Notes: generated by a model from the sequence alone, not told the origin. A stretch of 56,717 bases of DNA from Pseudomonadota bacterium (GCA_018240745.1 JAFEFF010000089.1:1-56717); one strand, 5' to 3'. Shown: positions 33,916-47,824, numbered from the stretch's first letter. Translations and numbers: made by a program.

Positions 33916-34520
33916 TGGAAGAGCTCGGCACTCATATCGCCCAGGCAACCGGCGCCACGTCATCCGTGCGTCTCGGCGAGCTCATGCTCGAGACCACGCC
34001 GGACAGGCTGATCGCGCTGCTGACGTTCCTGCGCGACGATCCGAAATGCCTGTTCAGGCAACTGGTCGATGTCTGCGGCGTCGACTGGCCCGACCGCCCC
34101 AAGCGCTTCGACGTCGTTTACAATCTGCTCAGCCTCAAGAACAACCAGCGCGCCCGCGTGAAGGTGCAGACCGACGAGAACACGCCGGTGCCGTCGGCGG
34201 CTTCGGTCTACAGCTCGGCGAGCTGGTTCGAGCGCGAGACCTACGATCTCTACGGCGTGTGGTTTGCCGACCATCCCGACCTGCGCCGCATCCTCACCGA
34301 CTACGGCTTCGAGGGCCATCCGCTGCGCAAGGACTTCCCGCTCACCGGGTTCGTCGAGGTGTGGTGGGACGATGAGCAGAAGAGAGTGGTCAACCGGCCC
34401 GTCAAGCTGCAGCAGGAATTCCGCCGCTTCGACTTCCTGAGCCCGTGGGAAGGCGCGCACTACGTGCTGCCCGGCGACGAGAAGGCGTCCGACAAGCCGC
34501 TGGGGGCACCGAAGAGCTGA
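33915..34520 (+). CDS. nuoC: NADH-quinone oxidoreductase subunit C
   Basis: 201 aa peripheral-arm scaffold subunit (30 kDa type). The signature [37 protein letters not shown] is complete (cited here by its parts [10 protein letters not shown] and [12 protein letters not shown]). It is a separate gene from nuoD, as in Alphaproteobacteria and mitochondria, not the CD fusion of enterobacteria. It shares one base with the nuoB stop and is one base from nuoD. Confidence 0.97.
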   Translation: MEELGTHIAQATGATSSVRLGELMLETTPDRLIALLTFLRDDPKCLFRQLVDVCGVDWPDRPKRFDVVYNLLSLKNNQRARVKVQTDENTPVPSAASVYSSASWFERETYDLYGVWFADHPDLRRILTDYGFEGHPLRKDFPLTGFVEVWWDDEQKRVVNRPVKLQQEFRRFDFLSPWEGAHYVLPGDEKASDKPLGAPKS

Positions 34521-34521
34521 C

Positions 34522-35706
34522 ATGGCCGACGTAGAGATCAAGACCCTGACGATGAACTTCGGGCCGCAGCACCCGGCAGCCCACGGCGTGTTGCGCCTGG
34601 TCGTCGAGATGGACGGCGAGATCGTCGAGCGTTGCGACCCGCATATCGGTCTGCTCCATCGCGGCACCGAGAAGCTGATCGAGTACAAGACCTACCTGCA
34701 GGCGGTGCCGTACTTCGACCGGCTGGACTACGTGTCGCCGATGAACCAGGAGCACACCTTCGCGCTGGCGACCGAGAAGCTGCTCGGCATCCAGGCGCCC
34801 GAGCGCGGCCAGTACATCCGCGTGCTGTTCGCCGAGATCACCCGCATCCTCAACCACCTGCTGAACGTCACGACGTTCGCCATGGACACCGGCGCACTCA
34901 CGCCGCCGCTGTGGGGGTTCGAGCAGCGCGAGCTGCTGATGGAATACTACGAGGCGGTGTCGGGCTCGCGCATGCACGCGGCCTACTTCCGGCCGGGCGG
35001 CGTCCATCAGGATCTGCCGGACGGCATGCTCGATTCCATGGAACAGTGGATCAAGCAGTTCCATCCGTTCATCAAGGACATCGAGGACCTGCTGAACGAC
35101 AACCGCATCTTCCGCATGCGTACGGTCGACATCGGTGTCTGCACGCCGGAGCAGGCGCTCGACTGGGGCTTCTCGGGCCCGATGATCCGCGCTTCGGGCC
35201 TGCCGTGGGACCTGCGCAAGTCGCAGCCTTACGACGTCTACGACCGCATGGATTTCGACATCCCGGTCGGCAAGACCGGCGACTGCTTCGCCCGCTACCT
35301 GGTGCGCGTCGAGGAGATGCGCCAGTCGGCCCGCATCATGGAGCAGTGCGTGAAGGCGCTGCGCACGGTGAAGGGTCCGGTGCGCGTCGACGACCGCAAG
35401 ATCGCGCCGCCGCGCCGCGGCGAGATGAAGGGCTCGATGGAGGCCCTGATCCATCACTTCAAGCTCTATACCGAGGGCTACAAGGTGCCGGCCGGGGAGA
35501 CCTACACGGCGACCGAGGCCCCCAAGGGCGAGTTCGGCGTCTATCTCGTCTCCGACGGCACCAACAAACCCTACCGCTGCAAGATCCGCGCGCCGGGCTT
35601 CCCGCACTTGCAGGCGCTCGACATGATGACCAGGGGACACCAACTCGCCGACATGTCGGCCAATATCGGCTCGCTCGACATCGTGTTCGGCGAGATCGAC
35701 CGCTAG
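34522..35706 (+). CDS. nuoD: NADH-quinone oxidoreductase subunit D
   Basis: 394 aa (49 kDa type), lining the quinone pocket with NuoB. Blocks [31 protein letters not shown] and [13 protein letters not shown] are those of complex I. The His and Tyr that hydrogen-bond the quinone head group are expected in PQHPAAHG and in the [15 protein letters not shown] stretch. The C-terminal FGEIDR end is standard. One base after nuoC and 14 before nuoE. Confidence 0.97.
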   Translation: MADVEIKTLTMNFGPQHPAAHGVLRLVVEMDGEIVERCDPHIGLLHRGTEKLIEYKTYLQAVPYFDRLDYVSPMNQEHTFALATEKLLGIQAPERGQYIRVLFAEITRILNHLLNVTTFAMDTGALTPPLWGFEQRELLMEYYEAVSGSRMHAAYFRPGGVHQDLPDGMLDSMEQWIKQFHPFIKDIEDLLNDNRIFRMRTVDIGVCTPEQALDWGFSGPMIRASGLPWDLRKSQPYDVYDRMDFDIPVGKTGDCFARYLVRVEEMRQSARIMEQCVKALRTVKGPVRVDDRKIAPPRRGEMKGSMEALIHHFKLYTEGYKVPAGETYTATEAPKGEFGVYLVSDGTNKPYRCKIRAPGFPHLQALDMMTRGHQLADMSANIGSLDIVFGEIDR

Positions 35707-35720
35707 GAGACGGTTTCAAG

Positions 35721-36302
35721 ATGGCGATGATCACCGCCGATCCGCAGGACGTGCCGAAGGTCGACTCGTTTTCCTTCACGCCGGAATACATGGCGAAGGT
35801 GAACGAGGTGATCGCGAACTATCCGCCGGGCCGCCAGGCGTCGGCAGTGATCGGCGTGCTCGATCTGGCGCAGCGCCAGCAGGGCTGGCTGCCGCGCGCG
35901 GCGATGGACGAGGTGGCGCGCATCCTCCAGATGGCGCCGATCCGCGTCTACGAGATCGCGACCTTCTATACGATGTTCCACCTCAAGCCGAAGGGCAGGT
36001 ATCTGCTGCAAGTCTGCACCACGACGCCGTGCTGGCTGCGCGGCTCGGAGGCGGTGATGAAGGCCTGCCAGGAAGCCGCCGACGGCACGACGTTCAGCGT
36101 CCAGGAGGTGGAATGCCTCGGCGCTTGCGTGAACGCGCCGGTGGTGCAGATCAACGACGATTTCTACGAGGATCTCGACGCGGCTTCGACCAGGCGCGTG
36201 CTCGATGCCTTCCGCCGCGGCGAGACGCCCAAGCCCGGCCCGCAAGTGGACCGCCAGACCTCGGCGCCCGAGGGCGGCCCGACCACGCTCAAGGGTGAGT
36301 GA
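35721..36302 (+). CDS. nuoE: NADH-quinone oxidoreductase subunit E
   Basis: 193 aa thioredoxin-like subunit with the 2Fe-2S cluster N1a. The Cys ligands are in [11 protein letters not shown] and [11 protein letters not shown]. The N-terminal helical part includes [22 protein letters not shown] proline-rich C-terminal tail ([18 protein letters not shown]) is longer than in enterobacteria and typical of alphaproteobacterial NuoE. ATG 35721; the stop overlaps a GTG that could start nuoF. Confidence 0.96.
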   Translation: MAMITADPQDVPKVDSFSFTPEYMAKVNEVIANYPPGRQASAVIGVLDLAQRQQGWLPRAAMDEVARILQMAPIRVYEIATFYTMFHLKPKGRYLLQVCTTTPCWLRGSEAVMKACQEAADGTTFSVQEVECLGACVNAPVVQINDDFYEDLDAASTRRVLDAFRRGETPKPGPQVDRQTSAPEGGPTTLKGE

Positions 36303-36307
36303 CGGAA

Positions 36308-37591
<1,284 letters not shown>

Positions 37592-37604
37592 GGGCGAGCA
37601 GACG

Positions 37605-39647
37605 ATGCCCATAGTCAAGATCGACGGTAAGGAACACGAGGTGCCCGCGGGCATCACGATCCTGCAGGCCTGCGAGATCGCCGGCGTCGAGATTCCGCGC
37701 TTCTGCTATCACGAGCGTCTGTCGATCGCCGGCAATTGCCGCATGTGCCTGGTCGAGGTGAAGCCCGGTCCGCCCAAGCCGCAGGCGAGCTGCGCCATGC
37801 CGGTCGCCGACAAGCAGGAGATCATCACCAACTCCGCCGTCGTGAAGAAGGCGCGCAACGGCGTGATGGAGTTTCTGCTGATCAATCATCCGCTCGACTG
37901 CCCGATCTGCGACCAGGGCGGCGAGTGCGACCTGCAGGACCAGGCCATGGCCTACGGCTACGACCGCAGCCGCTACGCCGAGAACAAGCGCGCGGTGCCC
38001 GACAAGGAGCTCGGGCCGCTCGTGAAGACCTCGATGAACCGCTGCATCCAGTGCACGCGCTGCGTTCGCTTCGCCGCCGAAGTCGCGGGGGTCGAGGAGC
38101 TGGGCGCGACCGGCCGCGGCGAGGCGATGGAGATCACCACCTACGTCAAGCACGCGCTGACGACCGAGCTCTCGGGCAACATGGTCGACCTCTGCCCGGT
38201 CGGCGCACTGACTTCCAAGCCCTACGCCTACGAGGCGCGGCCGTGGGAGATGCGCAAGACCGAATCGGTCGACGTGTTCGACGGCCTCGGCTCGGCCATC
38301 CGCGTCGACGTGCGTGGCAATGTCGTGATGCGCGTCCTGCCGCGCCTGAACGACGACGTGAACGAGGAGTGGATTTCCGACAAGACGCGCCACGCCATCG
38401 ACGGCCTGCGCTACCAGCGTCTCGACCGGCCGTATGTCCGCAAGGCCGGCAAGCTGGTCGAAGCGACCTGGGACGAAGCGTTCGCCGCCATCGCCGCAAA
38501 GCTCCAGGGCGTGGACGGCAGGAAGATCGCTGCGATCGTCGGTGACCAGTGCGATGCCGAGTCGATGGTCGCGCTCAAGGACCTGATGGCCGCGCTGGGA
38601 TCGCCCAACGTCGACTGCCGCCAGGACGGCAGCAAGCTCCAGTCCGGTCCGCGCGGCGGGTACATTTTCAACGCCGGCATCCGCGGCATCGACCAGGCCG
38701 ATGCGATCCTGCTGGTCGGCAGCAATCCACGGCTGGAATCGCCGGTGCTGAACGCCCGCATCCGCAAGCGCTATCTCTCGGGCAAGTGCGCGATCGCGAG
38801 CATCGGCGTGCCGGTCGATCTCACCTATCCGGTCGAGCGTCTCGGCGCCGGCGCCGCAACGCTGCGAGACGTCGCCGAGGGCAGGGGCAGCTTTGCCGAG
38901 AAGTGGAAGGGCGCGAAGAATCCGCTGGTCATCGTCGGTCCGGGCGCGCTCGCCCGCGAGGATGGCGCCGCCGTGCTGGCTCTGGCGCGCAGCCTGGCGA
39001 CGGTGCGCGACGACTGGAACGGCTTTGCCGTGCTGCACACCGCCGCGAGCCGCGTCGGCGGCCTCGACCTCGGCCTGGTGCCGGGCGAGGGCGGTCGTGA
39101 CGTTGCCGGCATCCTGGCCGGCGCGCAGCGAAGGGAGATCGAGGCGGTCTTCCTGCTGGCAGCCGATGAGATCGACACGTCCAGTCTGGGCAAGGCCTTC
39201 GTGGTCTATATCGGTCACCACGGCGACGCCGGCGCGCATCGGGCCGACGTGATCCTGCCGGGCGCGGCCTACACCGAGAAGCCGGGCACATACGTCAACA
39301 TGGAAGGCCGGGTTCAGCTCGGCCAGCGCGCTGCCTACCCGCCGGGCGATGCCCGCGAGGATTGGGCGATCCTGCGCGCTCTGTCCGAGCGTCTGGGCAA
39401 GACGCTGCCCTACGACACGCTCGACCAGGTGCGCGCGCGCCTGATCGTGGTGAACCGGGTGTTCGCGGCGCTCGACCGGCAGTCGCCGGGAGCGTGGGGC
39501 GAGTTCGGCAAAGCCGGCACCATGTCCGACGAGCCGTTCGAAACGCCGATCAGGAACTTCTACATGACCGATCCGATCAGCCGCGCCTCGCGCACCATGG
39601 CCGAGTGCATGGCATCGCGTCAGCAGGCGGCCGTGGCGGCGGAGTAG
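37605..39647 (+). CDS. nuoG: NADH-quinone oxidoreductase subunit G
   Basis: 680 aa. The N-terminal ferredoxin-like domain holds N1b ([19 protein letters not shown] and a later ASCAMPV), then N4/N5 ligands in [19 protein letters not shown] and [13 protein letters not shown]. The rest is a molybdopterin-oxidoreductase-like fold without cofactor. The short alphaproteobacterial form (under 700 aa) lacks the extra N7 region seen in E. coli. It transfers electrons from NuoF towards NuoI. Thirteen bases after nuoF. Confidence 0.97.
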   Translation: MPIVKIDGKEHEVPAGITILQACEIAGVEIPRFCYHERLSIAGNCRMCLVEVKPGPPKPQASCAMPVADKQEIITNSAVVKKARNGVMEFLLINHPLDCPICDQGGECDLQDQAMAYGYDRSRYAENKRAVPDKELGPLVKTSMNRCIQCTRCVRFAAEVAGVEELGATGRGEAMEITTYVKHALTTELSGNMVDLCPVGALTSKPYAYEARPWEMRKTESVDVFDGLGSAIRVDVRGNVVMRVLPRLNDDVNEEWISDKTRHAIDGLRYQRLDRPYVRKAGKLVEATWDEAFAAIAAKLQGVDGRKIAAIVGDQCDAESMVALKDLMAALGSPNVDCRQDGSKLQSGPRGGYIFNAGIRGIDQADAILLVGSNPRLESPVLNARIRKRYLSGKCAIASIGVPVDLTYPVERLGAGAATLRDVAEGRGSFAEKWKGAKNPLVIVGPGALAREDGAAVLALARSLATVRDDWNGFAVLHTAASRVGGLDLGLVPGEGGRDVAGILAGAQRREIEAVFLLAADEIDTSSLGKAFVVYIGHHGDAGAHRADVILPGAAYTEKPGTYVNMEGRVQLGQRAAYPPGDAREDWAILRALSERLGKTLPYDTLDQVRARLIVVNRVFAALDRQSPGAWGEFGKAGTMSDEPFETPIRNFYMTDPISRASRTMAECMASRQQAAVAAE

Positions 39648-39651
39648 GGAC

Positions 39652-40689
39652 ATGGTCGGCACCGTCGTCACTTTCCTCACCACGAACTGGCTCGGTCAGG
39701 CGATCCTGATTCTGCTCGAGTGCCTGGCCGTCACCGTACCGCTCCTGGTTGCGGTGGCCTACATGACCTATGTCGACCGCAAGGTCTGGGCTTCGATCCA
39801 GCTCCGGCGCGGCCCCAACGTGGTCGGTCCGTTCGGCCTGCTGCAGCCCTTCGCCGACGGCCTGAAGCTGCTGCTCAAGGAGACGATCGTCCCGTCGAGC
39901 GCCAACACCATCCTGTTCCTGATCGCGCCGATGATCACCTTCATCACGGCGCTGATTGCGTGGGCGGTGGTGCCGTTCGACGACGGTTGGGTGATCGCCG
40001 ACATCAACGTCGGAATCCTCTATCTGTTCGCCATCTCCTCTCTGGGCGTCTACGGCATCATCATCGCCGGCTGGGCGTCGAACTCGAAGTACGCCTTCCT
40101 GGGGGCGCTGCGCTCGGCGGCGCAGATGGTGTCGTACGAAGTGTCGATCGGCTTCGTGCTGATCACGGTGCTGCTGTGTGTCGGTTCGCTCAATCTCTCG
40201 AAGATCGTGCTGGCGCAGTCGGGCTGGTTCTGGAACTGGTTCTGGCTGCCGCTCCTGCCGATGTTCGTCATCTACTTCGTCTCGGCGCTGGCCGAGACCA
40301 ACCGCACGCCGTTCGACCTGCCGATGTCGGAAGCCGAGCTGGTGCAGGGCTTCCAGACGGAATATTCGTCGATGCCCTTCGCCCTGTTCTTCCTCGGCGA
40401 ATACGCCAACATGATCCTGCTGTCGGGGTTGGGCTCGATCCTGTTCCTCGGCGGCTGGATGTCGCCGATCCCGTACGCCCCCTTCACCTGGATCCCGGGG
40501 GTCATCTGGTTCGCCCTGAAGATCGCGCTGCTGCTCTTCGTCTTCTCGTGGACCAAGGGCACGCTGCCCCGCTACCGCTACGACCAGCTGATGCGGCTGG
40601 GCTGGAAGGTGTTCCTGCCCGTGTCGCTGGGCTGGGTCGTCCTCACGGCCGCCGTGCTGCAGTTCGGCGGCTGGGTTCCGCAGCACTAG
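39652..40689 (+). CDS. nuoH: NADH-quinone oxidoreductase subunit H
   Basis: 345 aa, about eight membrane helices. It joins membrane and peripheral arms and forms the quinone channel mouth. [19 protein letters not shown] motif ([19 protein letters not shown]), [16 protein letters not shown] and [11 protein letters not shown] are the invariant charged loops. Four bases after nuoG, nine before nuoI. Confidence 0.97.
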   Translation: MVGTVVTFLTTNWLGQAILILLECLAVTVPLLVAVAYMTYVDRKVWASIQLRRGPNVVGPFGLLQPFADGLKLLLKETIVPSSANTILFLIAPMITFITALIAWAVVPFDDGWVIADINVGILYLFAISSLGVYGIIIAGWASNSKYAFLGALRSAAQMVSYEVSIGFVLITVLLCVGSLNLSKIVLAQSGWFWNWFWLPLLPMFVIYFVSALAETNRTPFDLPMSEAELVQGFQTEYSSMPFALFFLGEYANMILLSGLGSILFLGGWMSPIPYAPFTWIPGVIWFALKIALLLFVFSWTKGTLPRYRYDQLMRLGWKVFLPVSLGWVVLTAAVLQFGGWVPQH

Positions 40690-40698
40690 GACCGCATC

Positions 40699-41187
40699 AT
40701 GGCCTCCCTGGACCGCACCGCCCGCCAGTTCCTCCTTACCGAGGTGGTAGTGGGCTTTCTGGTGACCTTGCGCTACATGTTCAAGCCCAAGGCGACGATC
40801 AACTACCCCTACGAACGCAGCCCGTTGAGCCCGCGGTTCCGCGGCGAGCACGCGTTGCGCCGCTATCCCAACGGGGAAGAGCGCTGCATCGCATGCAAGC
40901 TGTGCGAGGCGATCTGCCCGGCCCAGGCGATCACCATCGAGGCCGAGCCGCGCGAGGACGGCAGCCGCCGCACCACGCGCTACGACATCGACATGACCAA
41001 GTGCATCTACTGCGGCTTCTGCCAGGAAGCGTGCCCGGTCGATGCGATCGTCGAGGGGCCGAATACCGAGTTCTCGACCGAGACCCGCGAGGAACTGCTC
41101 TACGACAAGGCCAGGCTGCTCGCCAACGGCGACCGCTGGGAGGGTGAGCTCGCCGCCAACCTCCAGGCCGACGCGGCCTGGCGCTGA
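40699..41187 (+). CDS. nuoI: NADH-quinone oxidoreductase subunit I
   Basis: 162 aa, an 8Fe-ferredoxin subunit carrying clusters N6a and N6b, ligands in [16 protein letters not shown] and [16 protein letters not shown]. The N-terminal amphipathic region ([19 protein letters not shown]) lies on the membrane surface. Length and end (LQADAAWR) are typical for Alphaproteobacteria and the mitochondrial TYKY homologue. Confidence 0.97.
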   Translation: MASLDRTARQFLLTEVVVGFLVTLRYMFKPKATINYPYERSPLSPRFRGEHALRRYPNGEERCIACKLCEAICPAQAITIEAEPREDGSRRTTRYDIDMTKCIYCGFCQEACPVDAIVEGPNTEFSTETREELLYDKARLLANGDRWEGELAANLQADAAWR

Positions 41188-41209
41188 GCCGGACGGGGGA
41201 GGGGAGAAG

Positions 41210-41827
41210 ATGCTGCTCCAGGCGATCGCCTTCTACGTGTTCGCGGCGGTATGCGTGGCATCCGGCGCCATGGTCGTGGTGTCGCGCAACCCGGTCTATT
41301 CGGTGCTGTTCCTGATCCTCGCCTTCTTCAACGCGGCGGCCCTGTTCGTGCTGATCGGCGCCGAGTTCATCGCGATGATCCTGGTGATCGTCTATGTCGG
41401 CGCGGTCGCGGTCCTTTTCCTTTTCGTCGTGATGATGCTCGACATCAACATGACCAGGCTCAAGGAAGGCTTCCTCGACTACCTGCCGATCGGCGCCCTG
41501 ATCGGCGCGGCGTTGCTGGCCGAGATCCTGTTCGGGCTCGGCGTGCTCGGCGGCACGCACCAGGGCACGGTGAGCGCCTTCACCAAGGCCGGCACGCAGA
41601 TGATGACGGTCGACAACACCCGGGCGATCGGCCGGGTGCTCTACACCCAGTACTTCTACGTGTTCCAGGTCGCGGGCGTGGTCCTGCTGGTCGCCATGAT
41701 CGGCGCGATCGTGCTGACCCTGCGCCGCCGGCCGGGCGTGCGCCGCCAGCGCATCAGCGACCAGCTCTACCGCCCGAAGGAAGAGTCGATCGCCCTGGTC
41801 AAGGTGCCGACCCGGGGAGGCGTGTGA
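41210..41827 (+). CDS. nuoJ: NADH-quinone oxidoreductase subunit J
   Basis: 205 aa, five membrane helices. The conserved third helix ([20 protein letters not shown]) carries the pi-bulge/Tyr involved in coupling. GGGGAGGGGAGAAG gives a strong ribosome site before ATG 41210. Its stop shares one base with the nuoK start (TGATG). Confidence 0.97.
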   Translation: MLLQAIAFYVFAAVCVASGAMVVVSRNPVYSVLFLILAFFNAAALFVLIGAEFIAMILVIVYVGAVAVLFLFVVMMLDINMTRLKEGFLDYLPIGALIGAALLAEILFGLGVLGGTHQGTVSAFTKAGTQMMTVDNTRAIGRVLYTQYFYVFQVAGVVLLVAMIGAIVLTLRRRPGVRRQRISDQLYRPKEESIALVKVPTRGGV

Positions 41828-42135
41828 TGGTCATCGGCCTCGAGCACTATCTGACCGTGGCGGGCGTGCTGTTCACGCTCGGCATCCTCGGCATCTTCTT
41901 GAACCGCAAGAACGTCATCGTCATCCTGATGTGCGTCGAGTTGATGCTGCTCGCCGTCAACATCAACCTGGTGGCCTTCTCGGTGTACCAGGGCAACGTC
42001 ACCGGACAGGTTTTCGCCATGCTGGTGCTGACGGTGGCGGCCGCCGAGGCGGCGATCGGGCTCGCGATCCTCGTGGTGTATTTCCGCAATCGCGGCACCG
42101 TCGAGGTCGAAGACATCAACGCGATGAAGGGCTGA
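41827..42135 (+). CDS. nuoK: NADH-quinone oxidoreductase subunit K
   Basis: 102 aa, three helices. The two buried glutamates of the proton path are in [10 protein letters not shown] and [12 protein letters not shown] Mrp-antiporter (MrpC-like) fold. ATG 41827 overlaps nuoJ by one base. Confidence 0.97.
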   Translation: MVIGLEHYLTVAGVLFTLGILGIFLNRKNVIVILMCVELMLLAVNINLVAFSVYQGNVTGQVFAMLVLTVAAAEAAIGLAILVVYFRNRGTVEVEDINAMKG

Positions 42136-42149
42136 GGGCAGGACGAACC

Positions 42150-44117
42150 ATGGATCTTGCCATCAAGCTCATCGTTCTGCTGCCGCTGCTCGCCGCCGCG
42201 ATCGCCGGGTTGTTCTGCCGGGTGATCGGCGACCGGCCGGCGCAGATCGTCACCTGTGCCGCGCTGCTGATCTCGGCGGCGCTGTCGATCCTGGTGTTCG
42301 TGAACATCGGCTTTGGCCACGAGAAGATGTTCGTCGTCCCGATCACCTCGTGGATCAGCTCCGGCACCCTCGACGTCAGCTGGTCGCTGCGCGTCGACAC
42401 GCTGACGGCGGTGATGCTGATCGTGGTGACCGGCGTGTCGTCTATGGTCCACGTCTATTCGGTGGGCTACATGGCCGAGGATCCGTCGATCCCGCGCTTC
42501 ATGTCCTACCTCAGCCTGTTCACCTTCTTCATGCTGATGCTGGTGACGTCGGACAACCTCGTGCAGCTGTTCTTCGGCTGGGAGGGTGTGGGCCTCGCCT
42601 CGTACCTGCTGATCGGCTTCTGGTACGACCGTCCGTCCGCCAATGCCGCGGCGATCAAGGCCTTCATCGTCAACCGCGTCGGCGACTTCGGCTTCGCCCT
42701 CGGGATCTTCGCGGTCTGGATGCTGAGCGGCAGCATCGGCTTCAACGACATCTTCGCCAAGGCGCCGCAGATGGCCGCCGGACACTTCATGTTCCTCGGC
42801 AAGGAGGTGCCCGCCCTCGAGACCGCCTGTCTGCTGCTGTTCGTCGGCGCCATGGGCAAGTCGGCCCAGCTCGGCCTGCACACCTGGTTGCCGGATGCGA
42901 TGGAAGGCCCGACCCCGGTCTCCGCCCTGATCCACGCGGCGACGATGGTGACCGCCGGCGTGTTCATGGTCTGCCGCCTGTCGCCGCTGTTCGAGATGGC
43001 GCCGCTCGCGTCCTCCGTCGTGACCCTCGTCGGCGCAGCGACGGCGTTCTTTGCCGCCACGATCGGCCTCACCCAGTTCGACATCAAGCGGGTGATCGCC
43101 TATTCGACCTGCTCGCAGTTGGGCTACATGTTCTTCGCGGCCGGCGTCGGCGCCTATTCGGCCGCCATGTTCCACCTGATGACGCACGCCTTCTTCAAGG
43201 CGCTGCTGTTCCTGGGCTCGGGCTCGGTGATCCACTGCCTGCACCACGAGCAGGACATGCGGCTGATGGGTGGCGTGAAGGAGAAGGCGCCGCAGACCTT
43301 CATCCTGATGTGGATCGGCACGCTCGCCCTGGCCGGCATCGGCGTGCCCTTCATCATGGGGCACGGCATCGGTTTCGCGGGCTTCCACTCGAAGGATTCG
43401 ATCCTCGAGGCCGCCTACGGCGCCCATTCGACGGTCGGCGCCATTGCCTTCTGGCTGGGTGTGATCGGCGCCTTCATGACGGCGTTCTACTCGACCCGCC
43501 TGATGTTCATGACCTTCTACGGCACCTACCGCGGAGACCATCACACCTGGGACCATGCGCATGAGTCCCCGGCGGTGATGCTGATCCCGCTCTATGTGCT
43601 GGCCGCCGGCGCGCTGCTGTCGGGCGTTGTCGCCTACGGCTGGTTCGTCGGCGAGGACTGGGAGCACTTCTGGGGCACTTCGATCGCGGTCAAGGCGACC
43701 GAGCACATCATCCACGCCATGCACGAGGTCGATGTATGGGTGAAGCTGCTGCCGCTGGTCGCGGCGGTCGGCGGCATCGCGCTCAGCTACTACTATTACG
43801 TCGTCAATCCCGAGATGCCGGCGAGGACGATTCGCGCCTTCAAGCCGCTGTACACGCTGTTCTACAACAAGTGGTACTTCGACGAGCTCTATGATGCGGT
43901 GCTCGTCCAGCCGACGCTGGCGATCGGTCGGGTATTCTGGAAGAAGGGCGACGGTGCGACGATCGACGGGCTCGGGCCCGACGGCATCGCCGCGCGCTCA
44001 CAGGATCTCGCCGGCGTGCTTAGCCGGTTCCAGAGCGGCTATCTGTACCACTATGCCTTCGTGATGCTGATCGGCGTCGCCGCGCTCGTCAGCTACTTCA
44101 TGCTGTTCGTGAGATAG
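42150..44117 (+). CDS. nuoL: NADH-quinone oxidoreductase subunit L
   Basis: 655 aa antiporter-like subunit at the distal end of the membrane arm, with the long lateral helix at its C-terminus. Key ionisable residues are in [19 protein letters not shown] (Glu) and [32 protein letters not shown] region (Lys; seen as [14 protein letters not shown]), and in [19 protein letters not shown]. The start ATG 42150 gives [16 protein letters not shown]. Fourteen bases after nuoK, four before nuoM. Confidence 0.97.
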   Translation: MDLAIKLIVLLPLLAAAIAGLFCRVIGDRPAQIVTCAALLISAALSILVFVNIGFGHEKMFVVPITSWISSGTLDVSWSLRVDTLTAVMLIVVTGVSSMVHVYSVGYMAEDPSIPRFMSYLSLFTFFMLMLVTSDNLVQLFFGWEGVGLASYLLIGFWYDRPSANAAAIKAFIVNRVGDFGFALGIFAVWMLSGSIGFNDIFAKAPQMAAGHFMFLGKEVPALETACLLLFVGAMGKSAQLGLHTWLPDAMEGPTPVSALIHAATMVTAGVFMVCRLSPLFEMAPLASSVVTLVGAATAFFAATIGLTQFDIKRVIAYSTCSQLGYMFFAAGVGAYSAAMFHLMTHAFFKALLFLGSGSVIHCLHHEQDMRLMGGVKEKAPQTFILMWIGTLALAGIGVPFIMGHGIGFAGFHSKDSILEAAYGAHSTVGAIAFWLGVIGAFMTAFYSTRLMFMTFYGTYRGDHHTWDHAHESPAVMLIPLYVLAAGALLSGVVAYGWFVGEDWEHFWGTSIAVKATEHIIHAMHEVDVWVKLLPLVAAVGGIALSYYYYVVNPEMPARTIRAFKPLYTLFYNKWYFDELYDAVLVQPTLAIGRVFWKKGDGATIDGLGPDGIAARSQDLAGVLSRFQSGYLYHYAFVMLIGVAALVSYFMLFVR

Positions 44118-44121
44118 GACG

Positions 44122-45633
44122 ATGGCGAGCTGGCCGATTCTTTCCGTCGTCACCTTCCTGCCGCTGGTGGGGGCGCTGTTCTGCCTGGTCGTCCAGGGCC
44201 CCAAGGAGGCCGTGGACCGCAATTGCCGCAGTGCGGCGCTGATCACTTCGCTGGTGACCTTCCTCGTCTCGCTGTTGCTGTGGGTTCACTTCGACCCGAC
44301 CAAGGCCGGCTTCCAGTTCGAGGAGAAGGTCGCCTGGATCCCGGCGCTCAACATCGGCTACCACATGGGCATCGACGGCATCTCGCTGTTCTTCGTCCTG
44401 CTGTCGACGTTGCTGACAGCCATCTGCGTTCTCGCCAGCTGGGAGGCCGTGCAGACCCGGGTCAAGGAATACATGGTGGCCTTCCTGGTCCTCGAGACCT
44501 TCATGGTCGGCATGTTCTGCGCCCTCGACCTCGCGCTGTTCTATGTCTTCTTCGAAGGCGTGCTGATCCCGATGTTCCTGATCATCGGCGTCTGGGGCGG
44601 CAAGCGGCGCGTCTACGCGGCCTTCAAGTTCTTCCTCTACACGCTGCTCGGTTCGGTGCTGATGCTGCTGGCGATCATCGCGATCTACTGGCAGGCCGGC
44701 ACCAGCGACCTGCCGACCGTGATGGAGCAGATGCAGCTTCCCTTCCAGTGGCAGTTCTGGCTGTGGCTGGCGTTCTTCGCCTCGTTCGCGGTCAAGGTGC
44801 CGATGTGGCCGGTCCACACCTGGCTGCCCGACGCGCACGTCGAGGCGCCGACTGCAGGGTCGGTCATCCTGGCCGGCGTGCTGCTGAAGATGGGCGGCTA
44901 CGGCTTCATCCGGTACTCTGTCACGTTGTTCCCGGAGGCGACGCAATACTTCGCGCCCCTGATCTTCGGCCTGTCGGTCGTGGCCGTGATCTATACCTCG
45001 CTCGTCGCGCTGGTGCAGGAGGACATGAAGAAGCTGATCGCCTACTCGTCGGTCGCCCACATGGGCCTCGTGACGCTCGGCATCTACATCATGAACATGC
45101 AGGGTGTGCAGGGCTCGATCTTCCAGATGTTGAGCCACGGCGTCGTCTCGGCCGCGCTCTTCCTCTGCGTCGGCGTGATCTATGACCGCATGCACACCCG
45201 CGAGATCGACGCCTATGGCGGACTGGTCCATCGCATGCCGCGCTACGCCTTCGTTTTCATGTTCTTCACCCTGGCCAGCATCGGCCTGCCAGGCCTGTCG
45301 GGCTTCGTTGGCGAGTTCCTGGTGCTGCTCGGCGCCTTCAAGATCAATACCTGGGTGACCTTCCTGGCTACGACCGGCCTGATCTGGGGTGCGGCCTACG
45401 CGCTCTGGCTCTACCGCAAGATCATCTTCGGCGAGCTCACCAAGGCCTCGCTCAAGGCCATCCTCGACATGAACCGGCGCGAGGTCGCGGTGTTCCTCCC
45501 GCTGGTGCTGATCACCCTGTGGATGGGCATCTATCCCAATTCCTTCCTCGATCCGATGGCGCCCGCCGTCGACAAGCTGATCGGGGACTACAATGCGGCG
45601 ATCAAGCTCGCCCACACGGCGTCGCTGCGATGA
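44122..45633 (+). CDS. nuoM: NADH-quinone oxidoreductase subunit M
   Basis: 503 aa, fourteen-helix antiporter-like proton channel. [17 protein letters not shown] carries the conserved Glu, [20 protein letters not shown] the Lys, and [15 protein letters not shown] the central Lys region preceded by DMKKLIA. ATGA overlap with nuoN (45630-45633). Confidence 0.97.
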   Translation: MASWPILSVVTFLPLVGALFCLVVQGPKEAVDRNCRSAALITSLVTFLVSLLLWVHFDPTKAGFQFEEKVAWIPALNIGYHMGIDGISLFFVLLSTLLTAICVLASWEAVQTRVKEYMVAFLVLETFMVGMFCALDLALFYVFFEGVLIPMFLIIGVWGGKRRVYAAFKFFLYTLLGSVLMLLAIIAIYWQAGTSDLPTVMEQMQLPFQWQFWLWLAFFASFAVKVPMWPVHTWLPDAHVEAPTAGSVILAGVLLKMGGYGFIRYSVTLFPEATQYFAPLIFGLSVVAVIYTSLVALVQEDMKKLIAYSSVAHMGLVTLGIYIMNMQGVQGSIFQMLSHGVVSAALFLCVGVIYDRMHTREIDAYGGLVHRMPRYAFVFMFFTLASIGLPGLSGFVGEFLVLLGAFKINTWVTFLATTGLIWGAAYALWLYRKIIFGELTKASLKAILDMNRREVAVFLPLVLITLWMGIYPNSFLDPMAPAVDKLIGDYNAAIKLAHTASLR

Positions 45634-47081
45634 GCATGGACATGGTTGGACTCGAACACTGGTCGCTGGCCCGCCCGGAACTCTTCCTGGCAGTGGCGAC
45701 CGCGCTGCTGCTGCTGTACGGCGTGTTGCGCGGCGAGGTCGCCACTACGTTCGTGTCGATCGCGACCAGCATCGCCCTGATCATCACCGCGGTCCTGCTG
45801 TTCGTGCCCTATCGCGAGGGCACTGCGTTCGCGCAGCTCTTCATCACCGACCGCCTGACCACGACCATGAAGGCGCTGGTGCTGATCAGCTCGGCGATCG
45901 CCATCCTGATGTCGCGCGCATTCTTCGAGCACGCCAAGGCATGGCGGTTCGAGTATCCGCTGGTCGTGTCGCTGTCGACGCTCGGCATGATGCTGATGAT
46001 CTCGGCCAACGACCTGATGTCGCTGTATGTCGGGCTCGAGCTGCAGTCGCTGGCGCTCTACGTGATCGCGGCCTTCCAGCGCGATTCGGTGCGCTCGACC
46101 GAGGCCGGCATCAAGTACTTCGTCCTGGGCTCGGTCGCCTCGGGCATGCTGCTGTTCGGCGCTTCGCTGATCTACGGCTTCTGCGGCAGCACGGCCTTCG
46201 TGCAGATCTCGCAGGCGCTGCTGGCCGGCAAGGCGGCCGAGATCGGCACCACCATCGGCATGGTGTTCGTGGTTGCGGGGCTGGCGTTCAAGATCGCCGC
46301 CGTGCCGTTCCACATGTGGACGCCGGACGTGTACGAGGGCGCGCCGACGCCGGTCACGGCCTTCTTCGCCGTGGCGCCCAAGATCGCCGCCCTCTCGCTG
46401 CTGGTCTCGGTCCTGATGGGCCCGTTCAAGCCGCTGTTCCCGCAGTGGCAGCAGATCATCGTCGCCGCGGCGGTGCTGTCGATGGGCTGGGGCGCTTTTG
46501 CGGCGCTGCGCCAGCCCAACATCAAGCGCCTGATGGCCTATTCCTCGATCGCCAACGTCGGCTACGTGCTGCTGGGTGTGGCCGCGGGGACCGAGCGGGG
46601 CATCCAGTCGGTGGTGTTCTTCCTCGCCATCTACATGGTCATGAATCTCGGCACGTTCGCCGTCATCCTGCTGATGAAACGGCGCAACGTCATGGTCGAG
46701 AACATATCGGACCTCGCCGGCCTCGGCCGCAGCCATCCGATGCTGGCTTTGTCGATGATGATCATGATGTTCTCGCTGGCTGGCATCCCGCCGCTCGCCG
46801 GGTTCTGGGGCAAGCTGTACGTCTTCATGGCGGCCGTCGAAGCCAAGCTGTTCTGGCCGGCCGTGCTGGGCGTGCTGGCCTCGGTCGTGGCGTCCTACTA
46901 CTACGTCCGCATCGTCAAGGTGATGTACTTCGACGAGAGCGAGGAGGCGATCGATCCGAGCTTCTCCGGCATGAACCGCGCCGTGGCTCTGGTGTCGGCG
47001 CTGCTGGTCGCCCTGTTCTCGCTGCTGCCGCAACCGCTCAGCGCCATCGCCGCCGCCGCCGCCAAGGGGCTGTTCCCGTGA
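45630..47081 (+). CDS. nuoN: NADH-quinone oxidoreductase subunit N
   Basis: 483 aa antiporter-like subunit in the middle of the membrane arm. Landmarks: [17 protein letters not shown] (Glu), [21 protein letters not shown] (Lys/His) and [20 protein letters not shown]. Start ATG 45630 overlaps the nuoM stop; its stop overlaps the birA GTG by GTGA. Last nuo gene, but transcription clearly continues into birA-coaX-rnj. Confidence 0.97.
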   Translation: MSMDMVGLEHWSLARPELFLAVATALLLLYGVLRGEVATTFVSIATSIALIITAVLLFVPYREGTAFAQLFITDRLTTTMKALVLISSAIAILMSRAFFEHAKAWRFEYPLVVSLSTLGMMLMISANDLMSLYVGLELQSLALYVIAAFQRDSVRSTEAGIKYFVLGSVASGMLLFGASLIYGFCGSTAFVQISQALLAGKAAEIGTTIGMVFVVAGLAFKIAAVPFHMWTPDVYEGAPTPVTAFFAVAPKIAALSLLVSVLMGPFKPLFPQWQQIIVAAAVLSMGWGAFAALRQPNIKRLMAYSSIANVGYVLLGVAAGTERGIQSVVFFLAIYMVMNLGTFAVILLMKRRNVMVENISDLAGLGRSHPMLALSMMIMMFSLAGIPPLAGFWGKLYVFMAAVEAKLFWPAVLGVLASVVASYYYVRIVKVMYFDESEEAIDPSFSGMNRAVALVSALLVALFSLLPQPLSAIAAAAAKGLFP

Positions 47082-47812
47082 CATTCGCGCCCGTCCTGCC
47101 GGACGGGTGGACGTTGGTCGCGCTGCAAAGCGTCGGCAGCACCAACGACGAGGCCGCGCGCCTGGCCGAAGCCGGTGCGCGCGAGGGCACCGTCGTCTGG
47201 GCCCGCGAGCAGACCGGCGGCCGCGGCCGGCGCGGCCGGACCTGGGCCTCGCCGGTCGGCAATCTCTACAGCTCGATCATCCTGCGTCCCGGCTGTCCTG
47301 CGGCCCGGGCGGCCGAACTGGGCTTCGTGGCGGCGCTCGCGGTGGCGGACATGGTGCCGGCCGGCCGGCAAGTTCGGGTGAAATGGCCGAACGATGTGCT
47401 GGTCGACGGCGGCAAGATCGCCGGAATCCTGCCCGAAAGCTCGATCGGCGCCGACGGCAAGGCCGAGCACGTCGTCCTGGGCATCGGCGTCAATGTGAGC
47501 TTCGCCCCGGAAGTCCCCGGGATGCGCTATCGCGGTGCCTGCCTCGGCGGCACGGTCGAGGCGGCGCTGGAGAGGCTGACCGCGGCACTGGCGCGACGGC
47601 TGGCACAATGGCGGCACGAGGGCTTCGCCGTGGTGCGAGCCGAGTGGCTGGACAAGGCGGGCCCGCTCGGCCTGGAGGTCGACGTGAAGCTCGGCGAGGA
47701 ACTCGTGCGCGGCCGCTTCGCCGGGATGGACGGCGAGGGCGCCTTGCTGCTCGATACCGCTGCCGGCCCGCGCCGGATCGTTGCCGGAGAGTTGCTGGCC
47801 CGCGCGGCCTGA
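47078..47812 (+). CDS. birA: Biotin--[acetyl-CoA-carboxylase] ligase, short form
   Basis: 244 aa. It attaches biotin to the carboxyl-carrier protein via biotinyl-AMP. The catalytic GRGRRGRTW loop and VKWPNDVLVDGGKIAGILPE motif are intact, and the C-terminal SH3-like domain follows. The N-terminal DNA-binding wing of E. coli BirA is missing, so it is an enzyme only and not a repressor. The GTG at 47078 overlaps the nuoN stop; there is no other start compatible with the STNDEAARLAEAG region. This placement after nuoN is common in Alphaproteobacteria. Confidence 0.95.
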   Translation: MTFAPVLPDGWTLVALQSVGSTNDEAARLAEAGAREGTVVWAREQTGGRGRRGRTWASPVGNLYSSIILRPGCPAARAAELGFVAALAVADMVPAGRQVRVKWPNDVLVDGGKIAGILPESSIGADGKAEHVVLGIGVNVSFAPEVPGMRYRGACLGGTVEAALERLTAALARRLAQWRHEGFAVVRAEWLDKAGPLGLEVDVKLGEELVRGRFAGMDGEGALLLDTAAGPRRIVAGELLARAA

Positions 47813-47824
47813 AGGAACATCGCG